64,000 nucleotides of DNA from Brevibacterium senegalense. Lineage in GTDB: Bacteria > Actinomycetota > Actinomycetes > Actinomycetales > Brevibacteriaceae. Below are positions 53,444 to 61,509 of the stretch, in pieces. The notes below the pieces were generated by a model that was given only the letters and a program-made list of their open reading frames with translations, made no database searches and was not told the DNA's origin. Position 1 is the stretch's first letter. Each line of letters starts with the position of its first letter. Both the position numbers and the translations under genes were made by a program. The stretch spans positions 317,827 through 381,826 of the forward strand of contig NZ_HE978601.1 in NCBI RefSeq assembly GCF_000285835.1, in the 5' to 3' direction.

Positions 53444-54415
53444 GTGGCTGAGCAGGTCACAGAAGCGAGGAGCGCATCCGCCTCGCCCACCACGAAGTCA
53501 TCAGGGAGCGCCTCCGCGGACAAGATCTTCGCCGGGCTCGCCTACGGGGCGGGCGGACTCATCCTCCTGGTGCTCGCCTTCGTGGCGATCTTCCTCGTCA
53601 CCGAGTCGCTGCCCGCACTGGCACCGAAGGTCTTCTCCAACGTCGACTCGATCAAGAGCGCGGAGAACTTCTGGGTCTACGTCATGCCGCTCATCGGCGG
53701 CACGCTCATGGCCTCCGCGATCGCCATCCTCCTCGCCACGCCCGTCGCGGTGGGCATCGCCCTCTTCATCTCGCACTACGCGCCGCGGAAGCTCGCGACG
53801 CCCATCGGCTACGTCATCGATCTGCTGGCAGCGATCCCCTCCGTCGTCTTCGGCGCCTGGGGCATGATCACGCTGTCGTCCGCGATGGTCCCGATCTACG
53901 GATGGCTGCACGACAACCTGGGCTTCATCCCCTTCTTCGCGGGCAGCCCCTCGACCACGGGCCGCACGCTGCTGACCTCCGGAGTGGTCCTCGCGGTCAT
54001 GATCCTGCCGATCATCACCTCGCTGTGCCGCGAGATCTTCCTCCAGACGCCCAAGCTGCACGAGGAGGCCGCCCTGGCGCTGGGCGCCACACAGTGGGAA
54101 ATGGTCAAGATGACCGTCTTCCCCTTCGCCCGCGCCGGCATCATCTCCTCGATCATGCTGGGCCTGGGCCGCGCGCTGGGTGAGACCATGGCCGTCACGC
54201 TCGTCCTGTCCGGCGGCGTCTTCTCCCTCAGCCTCATCTCCTCCGGCAACCAGACGATCCCGTCGGAGATCGCCCTGAACTTCCCCGAGGCGTTCGGCAT
54301 GCGCCAGTCCGAGCTCATCGCCGCAGGCCTCATGCTCTTCGTCATCACGCTCGTCGTGAACATGATCGCCCGCTGGATCGTCAGCCGCCACAAGGAATTC
54401 TCGGGAGCCAACTGA
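53444..54415 (+). CDS. pstC: phosphate ABC transporter permease PstC
   Basis: The 323-residue permease has six membrane helices with the binding-protein-dependent transport signature (EEAALALGATQWEMVKMTVFP). The N-terminal helix precedes a domain with VMPLIGGTLMASAIAILLATP. It forms the channel with PstA. The GTG at 53444 has GAGGGGAG upstream. The stop overlaps the pstA ATG by one base (TGATG). Confidence 0.95.
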   Translation: MAEQVTEARSASASPTTKSSGSASADKIFAGLAYGAGGLILLVLAFVAIFLVTESLPALAPKVFSNVDSIKSAENFWVYVMPLIGGTLMASAIAILLATPVAVGIALFISHYAPRKLATPIGYVIDLLAAIPSVVFGAWGMITLSSAMVPIYGWLHDNLGFIPFFAGSPSTTGRTLLTSGVVLAVMILPIITSLCREIFLQTPKLHEEAALALGATQWEMVKMTVFPFARAGIISSIMLGLGRALGETMAVTLVLSGGVFSLSLISSGNQTIPSEIALNFPEAFGMRQSELIAAGLMLFVITLVVNMIARWIVSRHKEFSGAN

Positions 54416-55614
54416 TGTCGACTGAACTGAAGAATCAGGACCAGAGCGGCGCCGCACCCGCGCCCGCCGTGAAGAAGAACGGCCGCGGCAGCAGCGGCAC
54501 GCTCACCGAGGGCCAGAAGCCCGCGTGGACCTGGGCCGCCGTCGCCGGCGGCGCCCTCGTGGTCGGCGCGGGGATCGCCGCAGTCATGGGTGACGGCTTC
54601 TCCATCACCGGCTGGCTCATCGTCTCCGCCGTCGTCTACGTGATCGGCATGTACATCGCGACGCGCGTGGTCGAGAACAGGAGGCGCGCGACGGACGGCC
54701 TGTGGCGCAACCTGGTGTGGGCCGCGTTCATCATCGCGCTCATCCCGCTGATCTCGCTCCTGTGGACGGTGTTCGCCCAGGGTCTGCCCACCCTCATCAC
54801 GAACCCGGGTCTCCTGGTGGACGACATGTCCACCACGAACGGCGCGACGGACGCGGCCACGCAGGACCAGGGCGAACCGCTGTCCGGCGGCTTCGTCCAC
54901 GGCCTGGTGGGCACCCTCATGATCACGATCGTCGCGACGATCATCTCCGTCCCGATCGGCATGCTCACCTCGATCTACCTGGTCGAGTACAGCCGGGGCG
55001 GCTGGTTCGCCCGCGCGATCACCTTCTTCGTCGACGTCATGACCGGCATCCCCTCGATCGTCGCGGGACTGTTCGCCTTCGCGGCGGTGCAGCTGTTCAT
55101 CACCACCTTCATCGGGTCCAGCCCGGTCCACCTGCAGATGGTCAAGATGGGCCTGACGGCGTCGATCGCGCTGTCGGTCCTCATGATCCCCGTCGTCGTC
55201 CGCTCGACGGAGGAGATGCTGCGGGTGGTCCCCAACGAGCTGCGCGAGGCCTCCTACGCACTGGGCGTCCGCAAGTGGCGGACGATCATGATGGTCGTCC
55301 TCCCCACGTCGATCTCCGGCATCGCGTCCGGTGTCACGCTGGCCATCGCCCGCGTGACCGGTGAGACGGCGCCCATCCTCGTGACGGCCGGCTTCCTCGC
55401 CACCACGACGTGGAACCCGTTCAGCGGCTGGATGACCGCCCTGCCGGTCTACATCTACCGCCAGCTCGTCAACCCCACCGCCCCGGGCGCCCCGCTGCCG
55501 TCGGAGCTGCGCGCATGGGCCGCGGCGCTCGTGCTCATCATCATCGTGATGCTGCTCAACCTCATCGCGCGCATCATCGCCCAGGCGTTCGCTCCCAAGA
55601 AGTCCGGACGCTGA
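54415..55614 (+). CDS. pstA: phosphate ABC transporter permease PstA
   Basis: The 399-residue permease is longer than typical PstA (about 280-300). Its first 100 residues hold a charged region and two extra helices before the six-helix core ([55 protein letters not shown]). The extension is common in actinobacterial PstA. It starts at the pstC stop. The last step before pstB leaves a 61-base gap with GAATCGAAGGAA as ribosome site. Confidence 0.94.
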   Translation: MSTELKNQDQSGAAPAPAVKKNGRGSSGTLTEGQKPAWTWAAVAGGALVVGAGIAAVMGDGFSITGWLIVSAVVYVIGMYIATRVVENRRRATDGLWRNLVWAAFIIALIPLISLLWTVFAQGLPTLITNPGLLVDDMSTTNGATDAATQDQGEPLSGGFVHGLVGTLMITIVATIISVPIGMLTSIYLVEYSRGGWFARAITFFVDVMTGIPSIVAGLFAFAAVQLFITTFIGSSPVHLQMVKMGLTASIALSVLMIPVVVRSTEEMLRVVPNELREASYALGVRKWRTIMMVVLPTSISGIASGVTLAIARVTGETAPILVTAGFLATTTWNPFSGWMTALPVYIYRQLVNPTAPGAPLPSELRAWAAALVLIIIVMLLNLIARIIAQAFAPKKSGR

Positions 55615-55675
55615 TCGCCCGGCGATCGCACGGAACAGCACGAGCAGGCTCAGAACCAAAGGAATCGAAGGAACC

Positions 55676-56455
55676 ATGGCAAAGCGCATCGACGCCGTCG
55701 ACCTGAACGTCTACTACGGCAGCTTCCTGGCTGTCGAGGGCGTGAACATCCGCATCGAACCCCGGGCGGTCACCGCCTTCATCGGTCCGTCCGGCTGCGG
55801 CAAGACGACCTTCCTCCGCACGATCAACCGCATGCACGAGGTGCTCCCCGGCGCGTACGCCGAGGGCCAGATGCTGCTGGACGGCGAGAACATCTACGGA
55901 CCCGGGGTCGACCCGGTCCGGATCCGTGCGGAGGTGGGGATGGTGTTCCAGCGCCCCAACCCGTTCCCGACGATGTCGATCCGCGAGAACGTGCTGGCCG
56001 GCTACAAGCTCAACGGCACGCGCCTGTCGAAGTCGGATGCGGACGCGATCGTCGAGAAGTCGCTGCGCGGCGCCAACCTGTGGAACGAGGTCAAGGACCG
56101 CCTCGACAAGCCGGGCTCGGGCCTGTCCGGCGGCCAGCAGCAGCGTCTGTGCATCGCCCGCACGGTCGCCGTCGAGCCGTCCGTCATCCTCATGGACGAG
56201 CCGTGCTCCGCGCTGGACCCGATCTCCACCCTGGCGGTCGAGGACCTCATCAACGAGCTGAAGGCGGACTACACCGTCGTCATTGTCACGCACAACATGC
56301 AGCAGGCGGCGCGCGTGGCGGACAAGACCGCGTTCTTCAACATCCAGGGCACCGGCAAGCCGGGCAAGCTCATCGAGTACGCGGAGACCTCCACGATCTT
56401 CCAGAACCCGGAGAACGAGCAGACGCTCAACTACGTCTCCGGCCGCTTCGGCTGA
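55676..56455 (+). CDS. pstB: phosphate ABC transporter ATPase PstB
   Basis: The 259-residue ATPase powers phosphate uptake. Walker A is [19 protein letters not shown], the signature [19 protein letters not shown], Walker [14 protein letters not shown] and the switch histidine in [15 protein letters not shown]. It is the last gene of pstSCAB and is followed by a terminator shared with the convergent pit gene. Confidence 0.97.
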   Translation: MAKRIDAVDLNVYYGSFLAVEGVNIRIEPRAVTAFIGPSGCGKTTFLRTINRMHEVLPGAYAEGQMLLDGENIYGPGVDPVRIRAEVGMVFQRPNPFPTMSIRENVLAGYKLNGTRLSKSDADAIVEKSLRGANLWNEVKDRLDKPGSGLSGGQQQRLCIARTVAVEPSVILMDEPCSALDPISTLAVEDLINELKADYTVVIVTHNMQQAARVADKTAFFNIQGTGKPGKLIEYAETSTIFQNPENEQTLNYVSGRFG

Positions 56456-56493
56456 TCCGCACAGGGGGCGCTCCCCCGCTGATGCCTGCACCA

Positions 56494-56525
56494 GATGCGG
56501 CGCGCTCCTCCGAGCGCGCCGCATC
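56494..56525. terminator. bidirectional terminator between pstB and pit
   Basis: A 14-base perfect stem, 56494-56507 with 56512-56525, and a CTCC loop between the two convergent phosphate operons. Confidence 0.85.
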
Positions 56526-56563
56526 AGTCGTCCTGCGAGTGCGGCCGGATCCCTGGTCGCGTC

Positions 56564-57574
56564 TCAGATCCCTGCCAGCACCAGGAGTCCCGCCAGTCCG
56601 GCGCCCAGGAGAGCGGTCACGGGGATCGCCAGCAGGGCCGTGCCCACGACCGGCAGGAGGAAGCGCAGGCGGACGACGCCGCGGCGACCGGAGAACTGCG
56701 TCCCCACGTTCGCGGCGGTCACGGAGTAGACGATCGAGACGGGGACGGCGACGGCGAACGCGGCGACCAGGGTCGCGGTCGCGGCCACGCCGTTGGCCAG
56801 GACGGACTTGAGCGGGTCCAGCCGCACGATGCGGGTCGCGACGGTCCGCGCCACGCGCCAGCCGGAGGTCAGGGTGCCGATCGCCAGGGCGGCGGCGATG
56901 AGGAGCCGCACCGGCCACGACACGTCCGTCGACTCACCGTCGACGAAGTCGATGCCCTGGTAGGCCAGTACCGCGATCATGAGGACCGCGGCGGACTTCT
57001 GCGCGTCCTGCACGCCGTGGCCCAGTGCCAGGATGCCCGTCACGACCGCATCGGCCGCCCGCGCATTGCGGAACAGCGGTTTGGGGGCGGCGTTCTCCGC
57101 CAGCCGGGACACGACGGCCGTCACGAGGGCGGACATCGCGAGGACCACGACGGGCGCCAGGAGCAGCGGCAGGATGAGTCGCAGCATCATGCCCTGGAGG
57201 TCCGCGACCGCGCCGTAGACCAGGCCCGCGCCCAGCAGTCCGCCCACGAGGGTGTACGTCGACGACACCGGGACGGCGGCCAGGTAGGTGATGACGCCCC
57301 ACACGATCGCTGCGGTCAGACCCGCGAACACGACGGACAGCAACCGGTGCGGATCGTGCGGCAGGGTCACGGTGTTCTCTGCCACGGTCAGGGCGACGCC
57401 CTGCCCCAGCAGAGCCCCGATGAAGTTGAAGACGCCGGCCATGACGAGCGCGATCCACGGGTTCAGCGCGCGGTTCTTGACCGCATTGCCCACTGTGACA
57501 CCGGCGTCGTGGAATCCGTTGACGAAGGCGAATCCGGTGGTCGCCAGCACGGCGGCGAGGAAGAGGTACTCCAC
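56564..57574 (-). CDS. pit: low-affinity inorganic phosphate transporter (PiT)
   Basis: The 336-residue transporter has about 10 helices. The duplicated PiT signature appears as FAFVNGFHDAGVTVGNAVKNRALNP in the first half and ILALGHGVQDAQKSAAVLM in the second. It takes up metal phosphate with protons. It is the second gene of a two-gene operon after the DUF47 gene (9-base gap) and faces pstSCAB end to end. Confidence 0.93.
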   Translation of the reverse strand: MEYLFLAAVLATTGFAFVNGFHDAGVTVGNAVKNRALNPWIALVMAGVFNFIGALLGQGVALTVAENTVTLPHDPHRLLSVVFAGLTAAIVWGVITYLAAVPVSSTYTLVGGLLGAGLVYGAVADLQGMMLRLILPLLLAPVVVLAMSALVTAVVSRLAENAAPKPLFRNARAADAVVTGILALGHGVQDAQKSAAVLMIAVLAYQGIDFVDGESTDVSWPVRLLIAAALAIGTLTSGWRVARTVATRIVRLDPLKSVLANGVAATATLVAAFAVAVPVSIVYSVTAANVGTQFSGRRGVVRLRFLLPVVGTALLAIPVTALLGAGLAGLLVLAGI

Positions 57575-57583
57575 TGTCGTCGC

Positions 57584-58204
57584 TCAGGATTCCCGGACGG
57601 CGATCTCCGCCACGACACCGCCCAGCGCCGCGAAGGACCGCGCGGCCTCGTAGAACATCTGGCCCAGCAGCGTCGCAGCCGCCAGGTGGACCAGTCCGCG
57701 CCGGGCTGCCGGCACCGCGTCGGACACTTGCAGGTGCAGCATCTCCGCGCGGTGGAACAGGCGCGACATCGACTCGACGTACTGCCACTGGTCGGGCTTC
57801 GCCGGCAACCGCTTGAGCATGCTGTGGGTCTGGTCCGAAGCGTTCGACAGGACCGCCAGGAACTCGTGGACGCCCACGGGGAACTCCTCGAACGCGGAGG
57901 ACGACAGGGCGAATCCCACCGCTTCCAGCCGGTGGACCGTCTCGCGCAGCGTCGAGGCGAGCCGGTAGAGCGCGTCCCGGTCGACGGGGGTGGCGTAGTT
58001 CTCCCGGAGCGCGCGCAGGACGGCGGATTCCGCGGCGTCCGCCGTGTCGGAGACCTCCGTGAGGCGGCTGACGGCGCCGCGCCGCTCCTCCATCGGGATG
58101 CCCGTGAGTTCCGCGAGGATCAGCGTGCCGTTGCGGAGGCTGGTCGCGAGGTCCGCGAGGCGCGTGAAGTACTCCGCCTCATTCGACAGCCTGCGCAGGC
58201 GCAC
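57584..58204 (-). CDS. DUF47/PhoU-like Pit accessory protein
   Basis: The 206-residue helical protein is of the DUF47 family (TIGR00153 type), distantly related to PhoU. It starts LRRLSNEAEYFTRLADLATS and has a central LYRLASTLRETVHRLEAVG helix. DUF47 proteins sit next to pit genes and are thought to control transporter activity. GTG 58204 has GAGGTGATC 6 bases upstream. Its leader is a multi-branched inverted-repeat structure (58236-58320). Confidence 0.9.
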   Translation of the reverse strand: MRLRRLSNEAEYFTRLADLATSLRNGTLILAELTGIPMEERRGAVSRLTEVSDTADAAESAVLRALRENYATPVDRDALYRLASTLRETVHRLEAVGFALSSSAFEEFPVGVHEFLAVLSNASDQTHSMLKRLPAKPDQWQYVESMSRLFHRAEMLHLQVSDAVPAARRGLVHLAAATLLGQMFYEAARSFAALGGVVAEIAVRES

Positions 58205-58235
58205 GGGGAGATCACCTCACTGGTCTGGTTGTGGT

Positions 58236-58320
58236 GGGTGCCGGACTGAGAGCGCCTCTCGGCGGTAGGCCGCTCGAAGCGGCTGATGTTGGAGCCCGGG
58301 GCTTCAGCAGCCCGGCACCC
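58236..58320 (-). promoter_or_regulatory. multi-branched structured leader of the DUF47-pit operon
   Basis: GGGTGCCGG (58236-58244) pairs with CCGGCACCC (58312-58320), and CTG/CAG extends the stem inward past one mismatch. Three hairpins fill the interior: GAGAG-CGC-CTCTC, GCCGCT-CGA-AGCGGC and AGCCC/GGGCT. This makes a four-way junction about 32 bases before the GTG. It matches no riboswitch class I know. A SAM-IV resemblance was considered and rejected. Confidence 0.5.
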
Positions 58321-58414
58321 GGCGTGACCCGAGGGCCACGCCCCCATCGTACTCTCCGAGTGTTCTGCGGGCATCAACCGCGGATCGTGATGCTTCTCAG
58401 CATGAGAACCGTCA

Positions 58415-58434
58415 CCCGGGCACCCTCGCCCGGG
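58415..58434 (-). terminator. hairpin after the 59134-58469 gene
   Basis: CCCGGGC (58415-58421) pairs with GCCCGGG (58428-58434), 35 bases past the stop. Confidence 0.4.
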
Positions 58435-58468
58435 CATCGTCATTCTGCGGGGGTCGCCCCGGGGTCCG

Positions 58469-59134
58469 TCATCCCAGGGATCCCGCCGCGAAGGCGCGGG
58501 CGGCGGAGGTGAGGTCGGAGGCCAGCTGTTCGAACGCACGGGACCCCTCGTGGCGGTCCAGCTCCCAGCGGCCGGCGGCCGCGACCTCGGCGAAGGCGGC
58601 CGCCCGCAGGAGGGCCATCGCGAAGTCCCCGCGGAAGGCACCGGCCAGGATCTGGTCCGCCGCGCGCACCACCTGGTCCGGTCCGGGCGGGTCCTCGACT
58701 CCCGCGATCAGCTCCGCGAGGTACGGGTCGACGCGGATGCGCCCGCCCACCCCCTGGGCCCGGGAGACGGCCCGGCCCGCCGTGAACTCGTCCGCGGACA
58801 GGCGCGGGTTGCGCGCGATCCACTCGCGCAGCGCGTACAGCCGCCACAGGACCCCCGGCAGCGACACGGCCGGTGCGGTCGACCAGATCTCCGCGATCGC
58901 CTCGAGCCCGATGTCGTCGGCCAGATGGACGAAACGCGCGGTGGCCTCGTCGTCGCGAGCGGCACGGGAGACACGCGCGGGACTGTCCGCGTCCTCGGCG
59001 GCGGGTTCCGGCTCCGTCGACCCGTGCACCAGCAGGGCGGCGGTCGCGTGGGCGATCTCCGCCAGCTGCGCGGGGTCGGGGCGCGCGTCGTAGGCGTCCA
59101 GGTCGGGCTTGAGCACGGGCTTGTGGTGGCGCAT
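58469..59134 (-). CDS. conserved actinobacterial protein of unknown function
   Basis: The 221-residue soluble protein is mostly helical and Ala-rich. A recognisable core, APAVSLPGVLWRLYALREWI, is followed by GVEDPPGPDQVVRAADQILAG and AFRGDFAMALLRAAAFAEVAAAG. I recall similar proteins across actinobacteria without assigned function. The ATG at 59134 lies 7 bases after TAGCCT (59142-59147), a leaderless arrangement; a GTG at 59164 would add ten residues. Confidence 0.75.
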   Translation of the reverse strand: MRHHKPVLKPDLDAYDARPDPAQLAEIAHATAALLVHGSTEPEPAAEDADSPARVSRAARDDEATARFVHLADDIGLEAIAEIWSTAPAVSLPGVLWRLYALREWIARNPRLSADEFTAGRAVSRAQGVGGRIRVDPYLAELIAGVEDPPGPDQVVRAADQILAGAFRGDFAMALLRAAAFAEVAAAGRWELDRHEGSRAFEQLASDLTSAARAFAAGSLG

Positions 59135-59141
59135 CCGGACC

Positions 59142-59147
59142 AGGCTA
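59142..59147 (-). promoter_or_regulatory. -10 box of the 59134-58469 gene (leaderless)
   Basis: TAGCCT on the reverse strand, 7 bases before the ATG. Confidence 0.4.
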
Positions 59148-59287
59148 CTCCCCGTCCCCGGCACACATGCGAGCGATTCTCAGGAATGGGCGGACACTCA
59201 GACTGTGTTTGTACTGTCGTGAGTGCGTCCCCGCCCGGCGATCCTGCGGCGGACACCCGGGCGCACCCCAGGCCCCGAGGAGGACCG

Positions 59288-60250
59288 ATGACCACGAACA
59301 GCAAGGCACAGAAGCGGATCGGCGCCGCGTCCAGGTTCGCGTTCACGAAGAACGGCGAGCTCCGTCCGCATGCGCAGACGCTCCTGGGCCGCGCCCTGTC
59401 CGTCCAGCGGCCCGTCGTCCTCGCCTACATCCGCAGCGTGCGCAGGCGGCACCCGCACGCCACGCCGGCGGAGATCGCGGAGATCCTCCGCAAGCACTAC
59501 GTGAACCTCACGACCGGCGGCGGCGCTGCCGTGGGCGCGACCGCGGTCGTCCCCGGGCTGGGCACCGGCGCGGCGCTGGGCCTGGCCGCCGTGGAGACCG
59601 GTGGCTTCCTGGAGATGTCCGCTCTCTACGCGCAGTCGCTGGCGGAACTGCATGACCTCCAGGTGAAGGACCCCGCACGCGCGAACGCGCTGGTCATGGG
59701 GCTCATGCTGGGCAGCGCCGGGAAGGACCTGGTCCGCCAGTTCTCCCAGCAGGCCGACGGCGGGCCCGCCGTGCATTCCAACTTCGGATCGCTCGTGACC
59801 CGGCAGCTGCCGTCCGTCGTCATCGACCCGCTGGTGCGCAAGCTGCGCAAGAAGCTGATCCGCACGTACGCGGCGCGCACGGGCGGTTCCGTCGTGGGAC
59901 GCGCCCTGCCCTTCGGCGTGGGAGCCGTGGTGGGTGGCGTCGCCAACCGGATGATGGCGGGCACGGTCGTGAAGAACGCGCAGACCGCCTTCGGTGACAT
60001 GCCGGGCCACTTCCCGGCGGACCTGGACCCCGCCTCCAGCTCCGCGCTCAAGGACGCAGACCTCATGGCCGGCCTGCGGCACCTCATGACCGCGCGCAAG
60101 CGCCGGAACGACATCCAGGGCGAGACCGTCGACCAGCTGGGACTGCCCGAGGTCGACGAGACGGACGCGGCCGACGCACCGGACGCTGCGGACGGCACGG
60201 AGTCCGCGCCCGAGGTCCCCAAGACGTGGCGGCCCGACGTGCGGCTCTGA
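59288..60250 (+). CDS. EcsC-like helical membrane-associated protein, function unknown
   Basis: The 320-residue protein has a basic N-terminal helical region (1-75), a glycine/alanine hydrophobic hairpin (GGGAAVGATAVVPGLGTGAA, about 77-100), a helical core (SALYAQSLAELHDLQVKDPA), a second glycine-rich hydrophobic patch (LPFGVGAVVGGVANRMMAG) and an acidic tail. The pattern recalls EcsC-family proteins, but I hold that loosely. ATG 59288 has GAGGAGG (59277-59283). It is divergent from the unknown gene at 59134. Confidence 0.7.
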   Translation: MTTNSKAQKRIGAASRFAFTKNGELRPHAQTLLGRALSVQRPVVLAYIRSVRRRHPHATPAEIAEILRKHYVNLTTGGGAAVGATAVVPGLGTGAALGLAAVETGGFLEMSALYAQSLAELHDLQVKDPARANALVMGLMLGSAGKDLVRQFSQQADGGPAVHSNFGSLVTRQLPSVVIDPLVRKLRKKLIRTYAARTGGSVVGRALPFGVGAVVGGVANRMMAGTVVKNAQTAFGDMPGHFPADLDPASSSALKDADLMAGLRHLMTARKRRNDIQGETVDQLGLPEVDETDAADAPDAADGTESAPEVPKTWRPDVRL

Positions 60251-60266
60251 GACCCCTCCGCTCGTG

Positions 60267-60310
60267 AGACCGCCCCGGGACGGGCCTGTCGGCCCACCCC
60301 GAGGCGGTCT
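60267..60310. terminator. terminator between convergent genes
   Basis: AGACCGCC (60267-60274) pairs with GGCGGTCT (60303-60310), with an inner GGGCC/GGCCC stem (60282-60286, 60291-60295). Confidence 0.65.
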
Positions 60311-60329
60311 GTCGTCGCAGGCGTGTGCG

Positions 60330-61304
60330 TCAGGAGACGCTCGCGGCCTCCTCCGTGACGGTCTCGAACGCGTCCTGCAGGCGGTCGTCCTCCACGTCGA
60401 GGCGGACGACGCGGCCGAAGTGCTCTTCGTCGATCGCCTCCGTGACGCGCGGATCGTCGTAGGACTCGCGCAGCACGTCCCAGACCGGATCGTCCGCGCG
60501 GTCCGCGGTCGTCGCGATGACGTTCGCGTACTGGAGCGTCTCGTCGCCCTGCGGGTCGTCCGCGATGAGCGCGTCGTCGATCGTGATCTCCTGGCTGGGA
60601 TCGAAGTAGTTCGACCCCACGACGACGGCGTCCAGCGACGGGTCGTCGTACTGCTGGGGGATCGTCGTCGCCTGCAGCTCCGTGAACGTGAGGTCCTTGG
60701 GGTTGTCCTCGATGTCCTCCAGCGAGGCGAGGCCGCCGGCACCCTCCCGCAGGGTGATGAGGTCCGCGCTGTCGAGGATCCCCAGGGCACGGGCGGAGTT
60801 CGCCGCGTCGTCCGGGATCGCGATGGTGGCCCCGTCCGGCAGGTCCTCGATCGAGTCGTAGTCCGGGGAGAAGACGCCCCACCGGGTCACGACGGTCGTG
60901 AACACCGGGACGATGTCGTCATCGTTCTGCTCGTTGTAGGTGGCGAGGAACCGGATGTGCTGGAAGGCGTTGCCGTCCAGGGCGCCGTTCGAGACCTCGG
61001 AGTTGGGGAGGACCCAGTCGTCGAGGTTGACCCACTCGACGTCGACGCCCTTCTCGCCCGCGACCTCTGCGACCGCGTCGAAGTACGCGTTGTCCTCGGA
61101 CGTCGCGAGCTTCAGCGACTGCCGCTCCGCCTGCGCGTCGCCGTCGTCGTCGCCGCCGGTGACGGCCAGTGTCACACCGGCGACGAGCGCGATCGCGGCG
61201 ACGCCCGCTCCCGCTCCCAGCAGGAGCGAGCGCTTGCGCTTGCGCGCCGCCAGCTCCTCGCGGATGCCCGAACCCGTCGGTCCGCCCGTCGTCTTCTCCG
61301 CCAT
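60330..61304 (-). CDS. MetQ/NlpA-family substrate-binding protein, anchored by a helix
   Basis: The 324-residue protein has a basic N-terminus (1-24), one hydrophobic segment (SLLLGAGAGVAAIALVAGVT, about 26-45) and an NlpA/MetQ binding domain. Seen are VNLDDWVLPN, NGALDGNAFQHIRFLATYN, TRWGVFSPDYDSIEDLPDGA, PDDAANSARAL and LQATTIPQQYDD. MetQ delivers methionine to MetNI. There is no lipobox cysteine after the hydrophobic segment, and metN/metI are absent on both sides, so it is an orphan. The ATG at 61304 has AGAGGAG. Confidence 0.86.
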   Translation of the reverse strand: MAEKTTGGPTGSGIREELAARKRKRSLLLGAGAGVAAIALVAGVTLAVTGGDDDGDAQAERQSLKLATSEDNAYFDAVAEVAGEKGVDVEWVNLDDWVLPNSEVSNGALDGNAFQHIRFLATYNEQNDDDIVPVFTTVVTRWGVFSPDYDSIEDLPDGATIAIPDDAANSARALGILDSADLITLREGAGGLASLEDIEDNPKDLTFTELQATTIPQQYDDPSLDAVVVGSNYFDPSQEITIDDALIADDPQGDETLQYANVIATTADRADDPVWDVLRESYDDPRVTEAIDEEHFGRVVRLDVEDDRLQDAFETVTEEAASVS

Positions 61305-61509
61305 CGTCCCGCTCCTCTGTCTGCCGTGGTCGTGAACGAGACAACAGTGGTGCAGTCCGGCTCCGGCGCGCGGTCACCGCGTCACACAGCGACACGGTTC
61401 GACACACGGATCGCCCGGCAGGAGGGTGGAGCGGCTCAGGACGGCGGAGTGGGCGTGACGAGCGGGGCGGGCTCGCCGGGGCCGGGCGGGCCTGACGGGC
61501 GGGACCGGC

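Noticed and set aside
58236-58320. Possible SAM-IV or glycine riboswitch before DUF47-pit
   Set aside because: GAAGCCCCGG-like and CUCUC-like fragments occur, but the conserved cores and their order are missing and the downstream genes do not fit.
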